Shown: positions 45,376-59,951, numbered from the stretch's first letter. The stretch is DNA of 64,000 bases from Bryum argenteum (GCA_037043015.1 CM073329.1:5224648-5288647); one strand, 5' to 3'. Translations and numbers: made by a program. The notes: generated by a model not told the origin, from the sequence alone.

Positions 45376-46908
45376 TCTTTAATTGTTTCCACTCAAAAAA
45401 TGTAAAATATTGCCTTCCATGTCAACAACATACATCACAATTGAAGGCTTCAAAAGAACCCCTAGGTTGGTGTGAATATAGTCTCCGTTCGACATGCTTT
45501 TAATGATATGCCCACGAGACATAAGAATAGTGATGTAGGGCTAGTATCTCCTCTTAGGGTGCTACACTGTAAAGAAACAACCAAGAATCAATAACTTGTG
45601 AAGTAGCTGTTTGGGATGTATTTTATTGTACAAAAGTAGAAGTTTAGTTTCGTTTGGTTATTAGATTGTCGACATATCAAATTGTTTGAAAAAAATATAT
45701 ATGTGTTTTAACGATGGTCCGGGTTCCATTCCCTTGATCTCCTGTATTGAAGGCTTTCCTTTGTACTCACATGATATTGATATTGCCAATATGCACTGAA
45801 GCAAAGCCTCAAACCCTTACATGGTAAGAATAGGTCAAATATTAGAATTTCCAACTTTTTCGTAAATCAACGGCTTTAGGTCGCCACAGGCACCAGTCGG
45901 TGCTCCAAGCACGGACACAGGACGCGGCACGGCAATGCACGGCGACTGAACAGACGCTGCTCCCGAGCCGGGAAGACGGATTGCATGTCCGCAACGGCTG
46001 AAAGCGGTTACAATCCAGCGCTCTTTTCATCAACTGCACCGCGAACCACGGAATTTTTTGTCCCATCGCAGCCATCGCGATTGCTTCAATTCAGCTTCAG
46101 TCCAGAACTCGGCTCAATTTCATCCCGCTCTAGATTTCGCACGATCTGGTGCTCAAATCAGCTTGTAAATTGATACACAATATTTGCGACAATCAGTTGC
46201 ACCCGGAGGACAACAAAACAGGGTTTAGGGCTTGTTCTTGAGACCGCGGATTCTGAAATACTGAGCTCAATACACATTTTTGATGGAGTTCCCAGTGGTC
46301 GATCCATCTATGTGAAGACTTTGGACTTTGGTTGAACATTTTGAAGCTGCCTGAGGTCCGAGCCAATGCAACTGATGAAGAAATGATGTAAAACGGAGCT
46401 TGATTGAAAGTCTTAGAGCTTCCAGGTACTTAATCGAAATTTGAGCACATGGAGTTGAAGCGTGATTTACATAGTGGTTGGAGCTTGATTGGAGGTCTTG
46501 GCGCTTTTCTGGCGAGGATTGGACGCCTTTGATGCTTGGAGTTCGATGTGGTAGATGAGAAAAACAGAGCTTAACTTCAGATGATATAGCTCCTAGGCCG
46601 GATGTGGTGGATTATGTATGAGGAAGGTTGACCTTTCTTGGAAGTGTTGAAGCATTCATTCTGAGTTGCCGGAGGTTTGAGCCTATATGATGTATGTGGC
46701 TTGAAGTTGTAAATTAGGCAGAAGAATATGGAGCTTGGTTGAAAGTGTTGGAACTTTCAGGCCTTGGAGCTCTTTTGATCGAGCTGCTGAAGAATTTGAC
46801 GTATCATATGGCTCCTGGCTTCGGTACATTGAGATTAGAGAGAAGGGCCTGGATGTGCGATGTTAAGGCCGTTGTGGCCGATACGGAACCTCATTCGTGT
46901 TGATCCTC
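45376..46908. other. Intergenic and probable promoter/5' UTR of the coiled-coil gene
   Basis: No domain-bearing frame. 46,200-46,900 has a leader-like texture with many short upstream ATGs. Transcript evidence would be needed to place non-coding exons. Confidence 0.45.
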
Positions 46909-49900
46909 ATGTTTACCTCCAATGACGAGCTTTACAGCAAGCTCTTTGGCAAAATTCCGGAAAGCGGTATCGTTGAGCTGGTTGGCTCGCATTCTGGTGC
47001 CAATCGAGGATATGATGAGGATTTTTTACGCAGGGCATGTGCCCGGCTTGGGCCGGACAATGACAGTCGGTTCGATCGAAGGTTGCCTTCACAAAGTGGT
47101 GGTAATGTGAAACTAAAAGAACCGGAGAAGGATCAGGATCTGGACCAGCGGAAAGTTCATTTCCGAAATGCTGCTCGAAATATGTATGGTAAAGATGCGC
47201 GCGATCTATATTCCGGCATCAGGAATGGTTCAGCTTTGGACGAAGATAGCTCGGGCAGCAGCGGTAGCAGATATGGTGGTCCGTCGAGGTACACCAAATT
47301 GCCTCAGAGCTATCTCAGAACACAGTCAGAGTTTAAGACGCCATCAAATTTGAAGACACCACCAGATTTGAAGGCTTCACCAGATGTGAAGACGCCACCG
47401 AATTCGAAGGCGATACCCCAGTTTTTGCCACCACAGGGTAATGACAGACCATCACCTGAGTTCAACAAGCGTGACAATCATGGTGACCGTCAATCATATG
47501 GGAATCAGTTATTGAACTTAAGGGCTGCCCTGAGTGAGAAAGAGCTGCAACTTGTTGAGCTTCGGGAGCAGCATCTCAACTTGCTTAACCGCGCAGCAGA
47601 GTCGCGGCAGAACTGGGAGGAGGCTCTTGCGTCTAAAGACCGAGTGATATTGCAACTTCATAGGAAAACGCAACAGCAGGAATCTCAATTGGACAGGTTC
47701 AATGCCTGCAATCTTGGAACTCTTAATCTGCGTGCATGACAACTTGCTCACCTCCCCTCCCTTCCCCTCCCCTTAGAGCATATTAAGCGGTTCTCATTTC
47801 TCTGCCAATGTTCACGAAAAGAAGTATGAATTGTAGAATCTGTGTATCAAGTACAGAATATCTCATTGTAAGTTAGGGTTATATTTTTTGCCCTTGGATC
47901 CGGCGTTTGTTTCTTGCATCGTCTCTCCGTTTTCCCAGACTGAGAGTGCATATATATACTGGAAGTACACACCTTCTGGTTTCGATGTTGGAACTTTTGC
48001 CACTTGTTAGTTATCTCTGATATCTTCTTCGACTAAATGTTTAAATCTGAGTCGAGTATGTTTGAATATGTGATTTGCAGGCAAGAGAAAGAGAATCAAG
48101 AAAATTTATATGCGCTCAGGAAAAGACAGGATGAGGTCCGGAATATAAGAATAGTTTGACCTCATTGACAGTAGACACTACTCTCAGCCCGGCAGATCAG
48201 AGTATTAGGCTTTGGGCTTATGCTGAATGTTACGTTACTGGAACGAGACATTCCCTTCAAAATTGACTTACAGTCTCATTTCCTTGATCTTCAGATCATG
48301 AAGCCCCCTCTTCAGTCATGGCTTTGCTACGAGATGTTTGACAAGGTTTTCTATGCTAGTAGTAGAGTCAGTCTACCTACGAATACGTCATGCAATTCGA
48401 AGAAGTAGTTGTGGTTCTACTTTTTCAGGTCTCAGCGGGTCTTTGACTACATGTTAGTGTTTGTGAGTTCGAGTACGATTCGGTAGGCAACTTATGAGGG
48501 GGTTTGTCTGATGAGGTTCAATATCTCCAATTCTCTTTTGATTTTGTGCTTTGTTTTCACCAGCAGTCCGAGGAAGTGGAGAAGATAGAGCTCAAAGTAG
48601 CTTTCTTGGAGGCCAAGAATGCACAATTTGTGCAGGAGTTGATGGAGCAGCAGAAGCTTATAACCAGGATGAAGCGCCACATCGATGAGCAGGAGAAGTT
48701 ATGCGCCCATCAATGTCGAAAGGTCAGTTCTTACTCCTCAGATACAGTTGAAACCTTGTAAGTTGAATGCTTATTTTTGATGTAAAGTAATTTTATGTTT
48801 CTATATACTCTGCATTCAATTATGACCAAGTGTTTTGCACTCTACCGCCAAAAACAACACCATTAGCATGGGTTTGGAGAACAGGTGCGAAAAAGTGGTA
48901 GAAATACCTGGAGGATCTCCTCGTCATTCATTTTCATCTCTTTTGGTCTATCACAACAAAGGATTCACGCATCCTTTTTCTGAACACTTGCAGATGGAAA
49001 GATTGAACGGAAAAGTTCAAAATTTGAAAGCATCTCTTCACGAAAAGGCAGAGGTAGGTCTAAATTACAAACTTATGGCGCGAGATCCTTAAATTGATTA
49101 TCAACATACAAGGATTTCTAAAAGTAAACTTCTAAGACGTTTCAAATGTAAGTAATGTTTTGTAGACAGGCGATCGCTCCCTCTTGTGCGAATATGCCTG
49201 TTAGTTTTCTTTCATATATCAACTTCTCCTCGCAGATGGCTGAAACGCAAGACAAATACGTCACCGAGTTGAAAACCTTTCTATGGAAACGTGACTCCAT
49301 AATTGCCCAGTTGCAACTTACTGAGCAACAACTCCAGTCTGCTTTAGCACGGTATGATCAACTTGCGGAAGTCCTTAGGCTGGTTGATACCCTCAGAAAT
49401 GTTCACTTTCACGCTGTTACTGAATTCATAGGGCTCCATAAGTCTGGATGACTTATTCATAGCAACGTTCCTTAAGATCTCAGTTGTTGGAAGAGCACTA
49501 CCAAAAGTCACAAGATTCAATACTTTAATAAGTCCGAGTTCTGTTTTTGATGTTTTGCAGAGAAAAGGCAGACCGTGAAGCACTATCAATGTCTCGAGAA
49601 AAGGTGCAAGAGGAGAAAGATCTTATTGAAAAGGTGCCTCAAACTTGTCCTCCACTTCTCATTTTAAAATGTCATATACTGGTCAAAGCTCAATGTTTAT
49701 GGTTTTCTGATACAGAGACTTTTTGTGCCTTCAGAGACTGTCTGAGATGCAGAGCCAGCAGAAAGCTGTTGCGAATGGAGCTTCTCAAGTCCATCATGAG
49801 AGAAGACATCATCAATCTGAAACAAGGGTATCACACGGCACATTTTTTAAAATTCTGATGAGATGCTTCGGGACACTTTTGAATTGAGCACGGTGTTCGG

Positions 49901-52900
49901 CATGAGCATTCGGCAGTATAATCTCACTCACTATTAGGATCTGGCTGAGCCGAGTAGTGCGGAGATTTGTGCCCTCGAGTGACCACACAGTTTTTCATGG
50001 AAGAAAGTTGTGAAATTATTAATACTGTGTCATTTCTGTGCATTTGCTCTTGTGTTTTGAAGAAATTGGCTGAGCTGAAAGATGACTTCAGCAATATCCA
50101 AGAAGGTGTCCTGAAGGTAAACACGATCACTAATCCACTCTATCATTGGCATTGTATCATATTCTAAGGTTGTACTTATTTGAATTTTGGGTAGAACAGT
50201 TTGTGGAAGCTGATAGATTCTAGAGAATTCCATTGCCTGTTTCTTTGGATACATCTCTCGAGAAAGAGGTCTAAATAGACGTGATCGCTGCAATAATCAG
50301 TAATTCGCATATTCTGATGATCATCCCATTTGCTTCTTGTTTCGCAAGTCTTCTAAGTCGCGGGTTCTTCAATTCTCACTTGTTGAATGTGAATCTATTA
50401 GGACGTAGACGACAAAGAAGGGGTGATGCATAGGATGCAGAAACGCATCCGTGAGTTACAGAGGTCTTTAAAGAGCAAGGATATTGCGCTAAGTGAAAAG
50501 AACAGTGAACATCAGCAGGCTCTTCAAGACATTCAAAGGTGAAAACAATCTTCCTTTTGATGAAGATTCCAGGTGTATGATTTCCTGATCCTTCTTCCGT
50601 GGTTGTGCTAAGCTTTTAAGATACAGAACTGAGAAGGATTGTCATCCTCTAGAGTAGAAGGTGCTTTACTTGATGAGAATGAGTTTGATTTGTTAGGATC
50701 GCGGAGGACTATGAAGCTCTGAAACAAGAATACGAAGAAGTCAACAAGAGGAATGATGACCTTGAAAATACGGTCTCGCACTTGCAGGAATATTCGGACG
50801 GACGAATGTGAGAAATTCTATTCGCATTCAGCTTGTTCTTTGGGTTCTTAGTAAGTTCGATGCATGTTTTACGTAAGGAAAGGTATTGCTCGACGTGAGT
50901 TTTGATTTCAGGTCTTGACTTCATTGCAGGGATGCTTCGGTCTCTGAAGTTTGGACTCCTCCAGTTGAAGTGTTGCCCTACGAATGTTCTATGGGTGGAT
51001 CGACTGGTGAAGGTGAGTCCTTAACTTCGTCTTCTCGACGTTGATTATCATACAAATACATGTTCTAATTGTTATCACGCAACACCAGAGCTCAAAAACT
51101 CCTCATTTGATTCTTTGCAGGCTCTCCAAGTAATTTCAAAGGTAATCTGCGTACTAGTAGTGTAGTTTTTGCTACTCAATAGCACTGAGAAAGCGATCAA
51201 GAACATACAATATTGAGATACAAGACTTGTGTTGCAGATCTAGTTGATAATACCATGCTGGATAGCACGGAATTCGAGTCAGAGCAGCTGTCGAATGCGA
51301 GTGTTTACCATGCAAATTTTGAAAAGATTAAGGTTAGTACTTATTTGAATTTTCATCCATCAGCCTAAGATTGTTATAAACCAATTCCTTAAATTGACTG
51401 CTATCTCAAGAGGTTGTAGCAGTAGATCGCAATTGGCTTCTATACTGATATATATGTTGAACTGCCGATGTTCTTAGAATCAGGAGTGATATGAGCCTTT
51501 GCAGGTTTTGTAATAGAGAACATAGTGCATCTGATTTCATTGTAACGTAGAAGGGGAATTCAAAATGTTCACTCTTTGAACCAAGGCTTGTCTTTAGCTT
51601 CTAGACTGAGTTTCCAAACTGAGGGGTTTCATTGATGCAGTGTGGCACTCCCGTGCAGATTATCGAAGTTGAGATGCCAGACATCGACCAACAGCAGCAG
51701 AAGCATGGAGCAACTGCTGGCAACTCTTCCTTTCCACCTCCAGTCCCTCCAGTTACTCCTCTACCACCATCTGTTCCCGCCTCTCCTCAACAGCCTCCGC
51801 TTGGAGCACCACCACGATCGTCGCCTCCCCCTTCGGCCGGCCCTTCCGACAAGAATTGTGAGGGCCATTCGTCAGATTTTGAGGCCAAACATAGTTCCAT
51901 TCAAGGTATGTTTAAGCCTCAATTATGCTCGTGATTGAAGCTGGTCGATTACTTGCGATTGCAGCAAAACAATTCTGCATAAATCTGGATTGGCGACTTC
52001 TTCAATGAAAGGAATGATCAGTTTGTGAAAGCCAACCAGACAGTTAGCTAGACACGAGCCCCCAAGGAGAGTGCATGCACCATTTCAGTCCCGCTCTCAT
52101 AACTAAGAACAGTGGTAATATATTCTATTTAATTGGAGGATAATGCTTGAATCGTTAAATGGGCTGGTTGGACAGATGAGATTATGAGACGGGAGCAGTC
52201 CTGGAGGAAGACCGAGGAGCTTATGCGAGCAGCATTGACTCGACGAATGAAGCTATTAGAGCTAGCCCGAGATGTCAAGTCTGCCAAGGTACCCTAGTCA
52301 CTTGGTTTCAAATCAAGAACATCGTTGACTTAGTGCAACATTCAAAAAGGGTCCTCGCTGAAGGCGAAGTGTCGAGCTGAATTTTACCAATATTTTATTA
52401 TAGTCAACCCGTCCCACAAGAATTGCTTTCAAGCTTTCTTATATATCTGATGGTTTCCATGGTTACTCTTACTGCAGACTGAAACTGCAATTGCGGAGAC
52501 GGAATTGCACAACAGAAACGGACACCTGCATATTCAACACCATCTTGAGGTGGAAGCAAGCGTAAGAGAGAATCAAGCAATTGCTGATCACAAAACAAGA
52601 TTGAAAGAAGCGCAACGGATACACCTCTGCAGGAAACCGATTGACGGCGAGGGTCACAGATTGAAGCACCACATTCCGCATCGGAAAGTTAATGGTCAGA
52701 AACACCATGCACACGATGGTCATGCCAGCAGGCGTCATCGACACGCTCATGAGCACGACTTCTTTCAGGAAGAGTGTAGAATCAGTCACAACATGAGAAA
52801 AGGTGAGAGACGGCACCAGCATGGTGAGCCGGAAATGATGGCAGACCGAAGGAAACATTCCGTTCAGAACAGTCAGCTGGAGGACTGCACTGCTCGCTCT

Positions 52901-52975
52901 GAGCACTATGGTCACTATGAAGGCAGCGGGCACAATGCACGAAGTGGTTACACGCGAAAAGGGAATGCTTCGTAG
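46909..52975 (+). CDS. Host coiled-coil protein with Pro-rich and His-rich C-terminus, 16 exons, 905 aa
   Basis: Exons: 46,909-47,696; 48,081-48,135; 48,567-48,722; 48,994-49,053; 49,236-49,351; 49,561-49,633; 49,735-49,827; 50,063-50,116; 50,402-50,538; 50,697-50,807; 50,930-51,012; 51,121-51,141; 51,238-51,332; 51,641-51,905; 52,176-52,288; 52,478-52,975. All introns are GT-AG and the total is 2,718 nt (905 codons plus stop) with no frame break. Residues 1-200 are polar and low complexity, with repeated KTPP/KASP phrases. About 203-580 is long heptad-type coiled coil (LSEKELQLVELREQHL, IRELQRSLKSKD). About 638-680 is Pro-rich. 745-905 is basic and His-rich. The coil resembles centrosomal or basal-body proteins in style only, and I cannot assign a family. 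Confidence 0.82.
51121..51141 (+). other. 21-nt microexon of the coiled-coil gene
   Basis: It is flanked by TTCTTTGCAG and GTAATC and encodes GSPSNFK across its junctions. The reading frame of the whole gene closes at exactly 906 codons with it included. Being a multiple of three, it could also be skipped without a shift. Confidence 0.65.
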
Positions 52976-54420
52976 CTATTTTGAGTTCATCTTCAACCCA
53001 CACCAGTGCAGTGGGACATGGATGCAATGACCTTCTCGACGTGAATGTGCATGAGGCTTTCATGTCCGCTTCGGCTTTCTCTTGCGCTACGCAGTTTGCG
53101 AAAGTGCTGCAGCAAGAGCTGAACCAAGAAACTTGGCATTTCATAATAACTGCCACGGAGGAGGACCTTCGGTGGGTTTCCACGAGGCTCATATCATCGA
53201 GATTGCTACGTGGGAAGAAAGGTGAATTCGCATCCACTCTCAAAAGCATGTCGGTCTTCAATTCTTTTGTTTGAAAATCATCGATTTGGTCTAATAATCA
53301 TCTCTATGGATGCAGGTCATTAGCTAGCAATTGCATGTTTCGATCTCACAGTTTAAGTGATTACCAGCTCAATGACAGGTACGTGCTCACCAATATGAAG
53401 GTAACGTGTTTAGCGATTAGATATTGCTTAATTATCTCAAACATATATTTGCCCGTAATTTCTTTCCCATCCTCTTGCTCAGTACTGTCAGTAGTCAAGT
53501 CTGCATCAAGCAGAGTATACAATTCTAGTATAACCTCATTCGGTTAGAGCCCATATACAAGCCCTATTGGACCTAATACTTAGAATATCACAGTACTATT
53601 ACCTCAGATAAGCCTCGATTCTTCAGCCTCAGAGCATGTAACCAGAGCGTAATTACATTTAAAGACCGAAAGTTTCAATATTCTCATGAGGAATGTTTCT
53701 GACAATCGGGGTGTCAACAGTGCCTCACGGTGAATCTTTCAAGGACTTGTTTATTCGTGACGTCGCATGAAATGAAGACAAGAGACTCGAGCTTGAAAGG
53801 TAGAGCGCTGCATCAATTGGGCGACGAGATTGTTGACGAAATCGAGCAGCATATGGTGTTCTGATCTCTAAATGAGTTGACCTCACAGATCGACCATCCA
53901 AGGGGGAAATGACCTGGTGAGTTGACACTATCCAGTAGCCTCTGACGAATCATACCCACCATCTAATCCAATGTCTTCAGCTTCGGAATAAAGGGGTGTT
54001 GGGGATTTCAGATTGAAGACGACCGACGCAGCAGTTGCAGCATTCGAAGTGGCCAGCCTCGTCCGTCAGGTGAGATTGAGACTACTAACTCTGTAATTCA
54101 CGTGCTTTATTGAAGATTCTCTGTCGTCCAACTTTGAGTCTGAAATTTCTACTGTATTGCTGTGTTTGTAAGGCACAGTACTTTTCAGATGAAGAATTCC
54201 AAGAAGTGGTCGGTTCATGAGCAAACCTAAAAGTGATGTTTCTCTGGTGTGGGGTCCTGAACACGCGGGCCGCGTGAAGGGGATTGCTCGTCATCCGTGA
54301 ACACTCTGACCTCGATCCTTTGATGTTCATTGTCGAGATCATATATACGTACCAATCACAAATGAAATAAATAATATTTGATGGTGGAAAGAATAAAGTC
54401 ATGGTGACGACATGTTCTGC
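52976..54420. other. 3' flank of the coiled-coil gene
   Basis: Short frames only. A possible non-coding exon (after TGTCTTCAG, about 53,980, to /GTGAGA, about 54,070) could belong to the 3' UTR. Confidence 0.35.
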
Positions 54421-57400
54421 ACAGTACTCTGCCTCTAGGGTCCAGTTCTAGGCCGGTGGTCTATTCAGCTCCTAGTGTCACCCCTCTCCCTAAGGTAGAC
54501 TGTTCTTAACTCCCCTGATTTGAGTATTCACCTGAACTGTAGTTGAAAGTGACATTTTCGTTTGATAGAGTGATCTTATGCTTGAAGATTGATTTCCTCT
54601 AGGTACTCAGTTGTTTCACATGCGAAAGTGATAGTTTTTCACAGTTTTGGGCTGTCCATCTTCACAAGGAACCATACGAATTACCATTTAAGAAAAGTAA
54701 AATTGAGTGCTTTGCTTTACAATGTTGCATCTAACTAAATGATCCTTAAATAACTCGAGAGGGATCTTTAGGAAGATCTCTTTATGGGGGATCTCTACTG
54801 AAATTCTAGCAGAAACATAAATAGCTATTAACATATAATATTGGAATTTCCAATGAAGTAAAATCTATTAGTTTCCTAGTTTTATTGAGCTATATATTTT
54901 GCACAAGTTTGAATCACTAGAAATCTCACTTGTCTAATTGTGTAACTTTTTTGTGTATTGGTATAGCTTAAGAATTCAAAATGATAAATTGGTGCCTCAT
55001 ACCCAAGAAATCCAGAATGACCTTGATTGTAGTGGTGCTTGAGGTTTTCAACAATACATGTTTTGTTATATTTGCCTATTTTTCAACTTTGTTGGGTGTA
55101 CACAAGGCCTCTCTAATTCCTTTTTCCTACAACCTCTCTAATTGGATACTCTTTATAAATCAAGATGTTTTACAAACTATGACATCACCTAACGGAGGTA
55201 AGATGTAGGAGTTAGGTAATGGCGAGTATTAGCTCAAGTATCACACAGTAGGTAATGACAAGTTTAGCTTAAGTATCACCGTAATTATTTGCTCAACTAC
55301 CGAAGTGTCATATTTCAATTGACAAACCATTTTCCATCATAGGGAGCTTATAACTGGATCTAGAAAAGTTTAGAAACTCTTAAGTTGGCTTTTAACAAAT
55401 GTGACATCTACATGCTACCAGTTGCATACACATCTCCTTCATAACCAACATCAATCGATTACTTCAAAAGCACTATAGTAGGATAATATAATAGAAATCA
55501 CAAATTCTCCCTCTCCGAATGTTTTTATATATTAAATTGATCATCCACAAACTATACCTATTCTCTTAAACAAATATAGCTTTGCTATTTACCTTAGAAC
55601 CAACTCAATTGCAATTACATATTTCTTATATGTAATCCACTTCCATACTAATGAGGAAGAACTGAAAGTCAAGGAAAATAATTCATATTAAGCAGAAACT
55701 GTTTCTACCACAACACACCCTCTCCAACTAATTAGATCCCATTTAATACACTAGAGTGATCTAAAATGGAGCAACCATCCCGTAATAGAGCTCTAGTAAT
55801 CTTCAGTCAAACTAGGTACATAATAGCTAATACCCAGTCCAAGAACACCATGTACTCACAACAAACATCACAAAGCACCATTTCAGAAACACCTTCACAA
55901 AGTCCGTCTTCAAAAATTCATAACTAATTGTAAAAGAGTCCAAAATTGATGATTCCAGTTGCTCTATCTTCCTACTTACTTTCCCCATACACAAAAGTTG
56001 CTTACACTATTAACTTCGCTATAAATTTCCCATCTATTAGCACCTCACTAGATTCCACTTACCTCCAATTCCAACCACAAATAATTCTCTCCAATTCAAT
56101 TGTGGAGGATGAACATATATATAGCTTAGGTTGTTGAAGGGTTGATAAGTTTGTTAGGAAATTAATATAACATCAGGTAGTTACTCTAGGGGATTGAGAA
56201 TTAATATTCCACCAAGGGAAGTACGTGCAATTAATTGCAATTTCAAAGTGGAATTGAAACAGAAAGTGTGCAGGCAGGAGTGGGTGAAGCCGTTGAACTG
56301 CAGTTTGGGACTTATAATGAAAGCTGGAGTGCTCCCAATTTTCTAATATTTGACTTAAACACTTATCAATCATTGTTGTTGCAGTTTCCCCACAAATCAA
56401 TCAAAGTGGACACAAAGTGTTCGATGAATGAATTTGAGATCTGGAATGACTGGAAAGATTCGTCCAAAATCATCTTTCCAAATTCCTCATCATCCACCAC
56501 AAACTACACTCCCTAAGAGACATTGGAAAATATGAAATACTGAGGTTCACCTCTCACTAATCAATTTGTTACATTTGGTAAAGGACAAGGTAAGATGCTT
56601 AATAACTGCACTTTAGATTGGGAAGCTTATTAGGGTGTGGCAAAAGGAGTGAATTTTGGAAAATGTGTAAAGTATGTAGGAGATTGAACCGATTGGAATC
56701 AAAAATATTGAATGTACCTGAAATCGTTTTTTTTTTTTTTTTTTTTTTTTTTTTCAAATTTAAACTTGTAGGTGTATTGAAACCAATCAGTCTAAATGTA
56801 AACCATGAGTACATTATGATTCAAAGTGAGAAGCTACAATATACCTTATGCTTGAATGTCCTTAGTAAGCAAGTTTTGGTATTGTGTGGCTTCTGAGCCT
56901 CCTACCTTATCATACTTGCTTTTCAACGTTCTTGAGCTCGGATTAATACCTACACGTTTATGATAATTTCAGTCAAAAAACACATTTTCAAAGAAAACGT
57001 CATAGATGAAAATGAAGATGAGCTATTTAGATCCTCACCATACAAAACTGTCATAGACTTGTTGTAGGTCATGTGGACCAAAATTTGAGTTATGAAGACT
57101 CATATATCGCAAAATCGCAAAGTCATATCGTATCAGTAAGCAAAATAAGCTACACGTTTTCATTATTTTTGCTTAAGAGTGGAAAGTTTACCAACAAAGC
57201 TACTACAATTGAAAAAATCCCCTACTAGGAAGTTATTCATCTTCATCTCAAAACACTTAAAATAAAAAGGGCGTACTGATGAGACATTTTGGGTCAGAAG
57301 GAATATTAATCATTTGAGCAATACATCACAAACCAAGGTAGAAGCATGGGAGTGGGGTAGTTTTTTTTTTAAAATCTAAAAAGAGGCCTTACTAAAACTA

Positions 57401-58020
57401 CCTCTTGGAATATACTACTAAAGCTAGCATTCTAAAGTTCCAACCCCACATTATAAATGAATCTTGGAGAAGGGGGATATTCTCAATACCTTACAATTTT
57501 TAATGAATTTTGAAAAGTAGGATAAGATATTGGAAATCTAAATATAGAATTGATGAATTGGAATTTTTTTACTTCTTTTGGATTGTTTTGAGATGAGAAT
57601 GTTGACTTTATGAACATGAGAGTGTTGGAAAGTGGATGAGAAGTCATGGTTGACCTTCAAATTCCTCCTACCCTACTCTCAAAAATGTGACTTTGAAATT
57701 GATGCCTATTACATGGCAATAAAATAGAATAGCCTGGTGTTCAAGTTGAATATAATGTGCAAAAGTCGGATTCACTCATCTCTCGGAATCTTATCAAAAT
57801 AGGGGTAAACCCAACTCCTTGACTCAAATACTCCTCGTTAAAATTACACAATCACTAATTAATGACAACCATGCAAATGTTATTTGGTTTTTCTCTCCCT
57901 AAAATGCTTAATTTTCTTGAATCCCATTGAAGAAGTGCATTTAGTTCTTTCTTTTAAAGATACAATATAATGTTTCCACAAACGTAGGATAAAACCCTAC
58001 TGGCCCTTAGCCCATCCAAG

Positions 58021-58053
<33 letters not shown>

Positions 58054-58260
58054 ACACCCACCCTCAACAAAAGAAGGTGCCTCGAGGATCTCGTTAAGAT
58101 TCCACGCCTCGGAAAGGGGGCCCTCGTAAAGGGGGGCCCAGCCTGCCTGCACCCGAAATCACTCTCTCTCTCCTGCCAGGGATTTGAATAAAAACCACTT
58201 CCGGTCAGTAGTTGATTTTTTCAAAATATTCATAATAGCAAAGTCAGGAGTTTCGCCCTC
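54421..58260. other. AT-rich gene-less interval
   Basis: No recognisable coding exon, RNA gene or transposon domain. It includes a 28-base T run (56,727-56,754) and an (AAC)n microsatellite (58,021-58,054), followed by a short GC-rich stretch to about 58,140. Confidence 0.6.
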
Positions 58261-59178
58261 ATAAATTACAAGTTAAACCTACATGGGCAGAGCCGTGCCG
58301 TGACAGATACCCACAGCAGCACCAGCAGCACTAGTACCTCGATGAGAGCAACAGGGGTTGAGTTAAGTTGAGAGAAAACGCCAATGCCACGAAACGCTGC
58401 CGCAATCCCTCGTTGAATTTCCTTCGTCTCGCTCACTTGGGCCCCTTGTTTCCGCATTTGCATTTTCATCTTCTTCTCCGAGCTCTCGCATCAACTCCTT
58501 CTTGTAGCTTCTCCGGACTGGCTCCTCAGGTGCACGCTTCATTCACTCCATTGAAATAGTTTGAAGCAGGAGAATACCCACCTTTAGATTTTTGAATGTG
58601 CACGACATTCTTGTTTCGGGAGAAAAGAGTTTCAGTAGGTTTTGAACGTGCATTCAAGCTCGATATTCGTTTTCAACACAGCTTTCTGTTTGGAAAAAGA
58701 GTTGTTTTGCAGTCTCGAATCACGTTTACAGTGTTCGCTTGCTATCTAGTTTTTCACGGTGGTTTAGAGTCACGCTCCTGAGAGGGATTAGTATTCCTTT
58801 CGTATGTCGAACTGACAGTTTATTCCCGTCAGCCTGAGAAAGAGAACTGACGCAGTGACGATTCTCTGTTGACTTTCCTCTTCCAGAATTTCCAACGATT
58901 CTTTAGAGTAGCGAATGCATTGTGCTTGGGGATATGAAGCTGGTGGGGTTTTAGTGTGATTGCAGTAATGGTGTTCGATATTCTGGTGTGAGCTATGGGC
59001 TGATGATTTTATAGGGAATGTGACTGCAGGTCGATTGATTGATTGATTGCGAGAAAGGTGGGCTGCAAAGTAGTCGCGGAGTAGCGTTATCAACAGCAGC
59101 ATCGTCGGCAATGGCGCAGTGATATAGCAGTAAAAACCAACCCTAATTTTTTTGGACAGCTTTTTGAATTCTACAGCA

Positions 59179-59724
59179 ATGGCGAAAGGACGGAGTTTTG
59201 CGTGTATGCGTTCGTGTTCAATGGACGGAAGCTACAACAGGATCACACCCGGAAAGGATCTCTACAGCATCAACGAGCTTCACACGACTGAGGTGCCATC
59301 ATCCAGTTTCGGATACGAGCGAGTAAGCGTCAACGACAACGGCAAGCCATCCATTGCACGCAGGTCGAGCTTTTCGTGGGGCAGGAGACCGTCGAAGAAA
59401 CACATTGATTTCCAAGAAGAAGCAGCAACAACGAAGCCCTCGCCGATGACAACTCCGACGGAGGTCGTGCCACCGAAGACGAAGACGAAGAGTAAGAGAG
59501 GGATCAAGAACTTTTTCAATGGGATTCTGGACTCGTATAGGAAGATCATGCAGTCTGCCGAAGAGGTTGACATGCAGCTCGGTGATTTGTACCCGGGTAA
59601 TCACATGGTTGCACCTGTCACTCCCGCGGCTAGTACCAGGAGTATCAAGTACATCTCCCCGTCTCCTGGTGTCGGCCGAAACTCGCTCGTTCGCGTTGCC
59701 GAAGAATCTTCTCGCGAAAGATAG
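59179..59724 (+). CDS. Small basic Ser-rich protein, single exon, 181 aa
   Basis: The first ATG of the open frame is at 59,179 (MAKGRSFACMRSCSMDGSYN); no in-frame ATG precedes it. The protein is Ser/Lys/Arg-rich with phosphosite-like RRSSFSWGRRPSKK, a Pro/Thr/Lys linker (TTPTEVVPPKTKTKSK), a probable amphipathic helix (GIKNFFNGILDSYRKIMQSA) and a C-terminal Ser/Pro tail. There is no signal peptide or membrane segment. About 800 bp of GC-moderate leader lies upstream (58,300-59,150). The composition and unbroken frame make it a likely host gene, but I do not recognise the family. Confidence 0.7.
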   Translation: MAKGRSFACMRSCSMDGSYNRITPGKDLYSINELHTTEVPSSSFGYERVSVNDNGKPSIARRSSFSWGRRPSKKHIDFQEEAATTKPSPMTTPTEVVPPKTKTKSKRGIKNFFNGILDSYRKIMQSAEEVDMQLGDLYPGNHMVAPVTPAASTRSIKYISPSPGVGRNSLVRVAEESSRER

Positions 59725-59951
59725 CCCCTCGTGCTTCATCAAATACAGTTTAGGGTTTTGGGGGAGGTTCTGTGGATTGACAGGACAAGGCTTCTTCTTC
59801 TTCGGAAGGTTTCGTCACAAGTCAAGATGATGCTGGACTGTCGCCACATCCCGTTTTTTACTTTAGTTCGGAGCTTCATCAATTGCTTGAATGCGTCTGT
59901 GGACGCAGATGCTCGATGGCTCGTCACATTCTATTTTAGTTTTGAGCTTTA

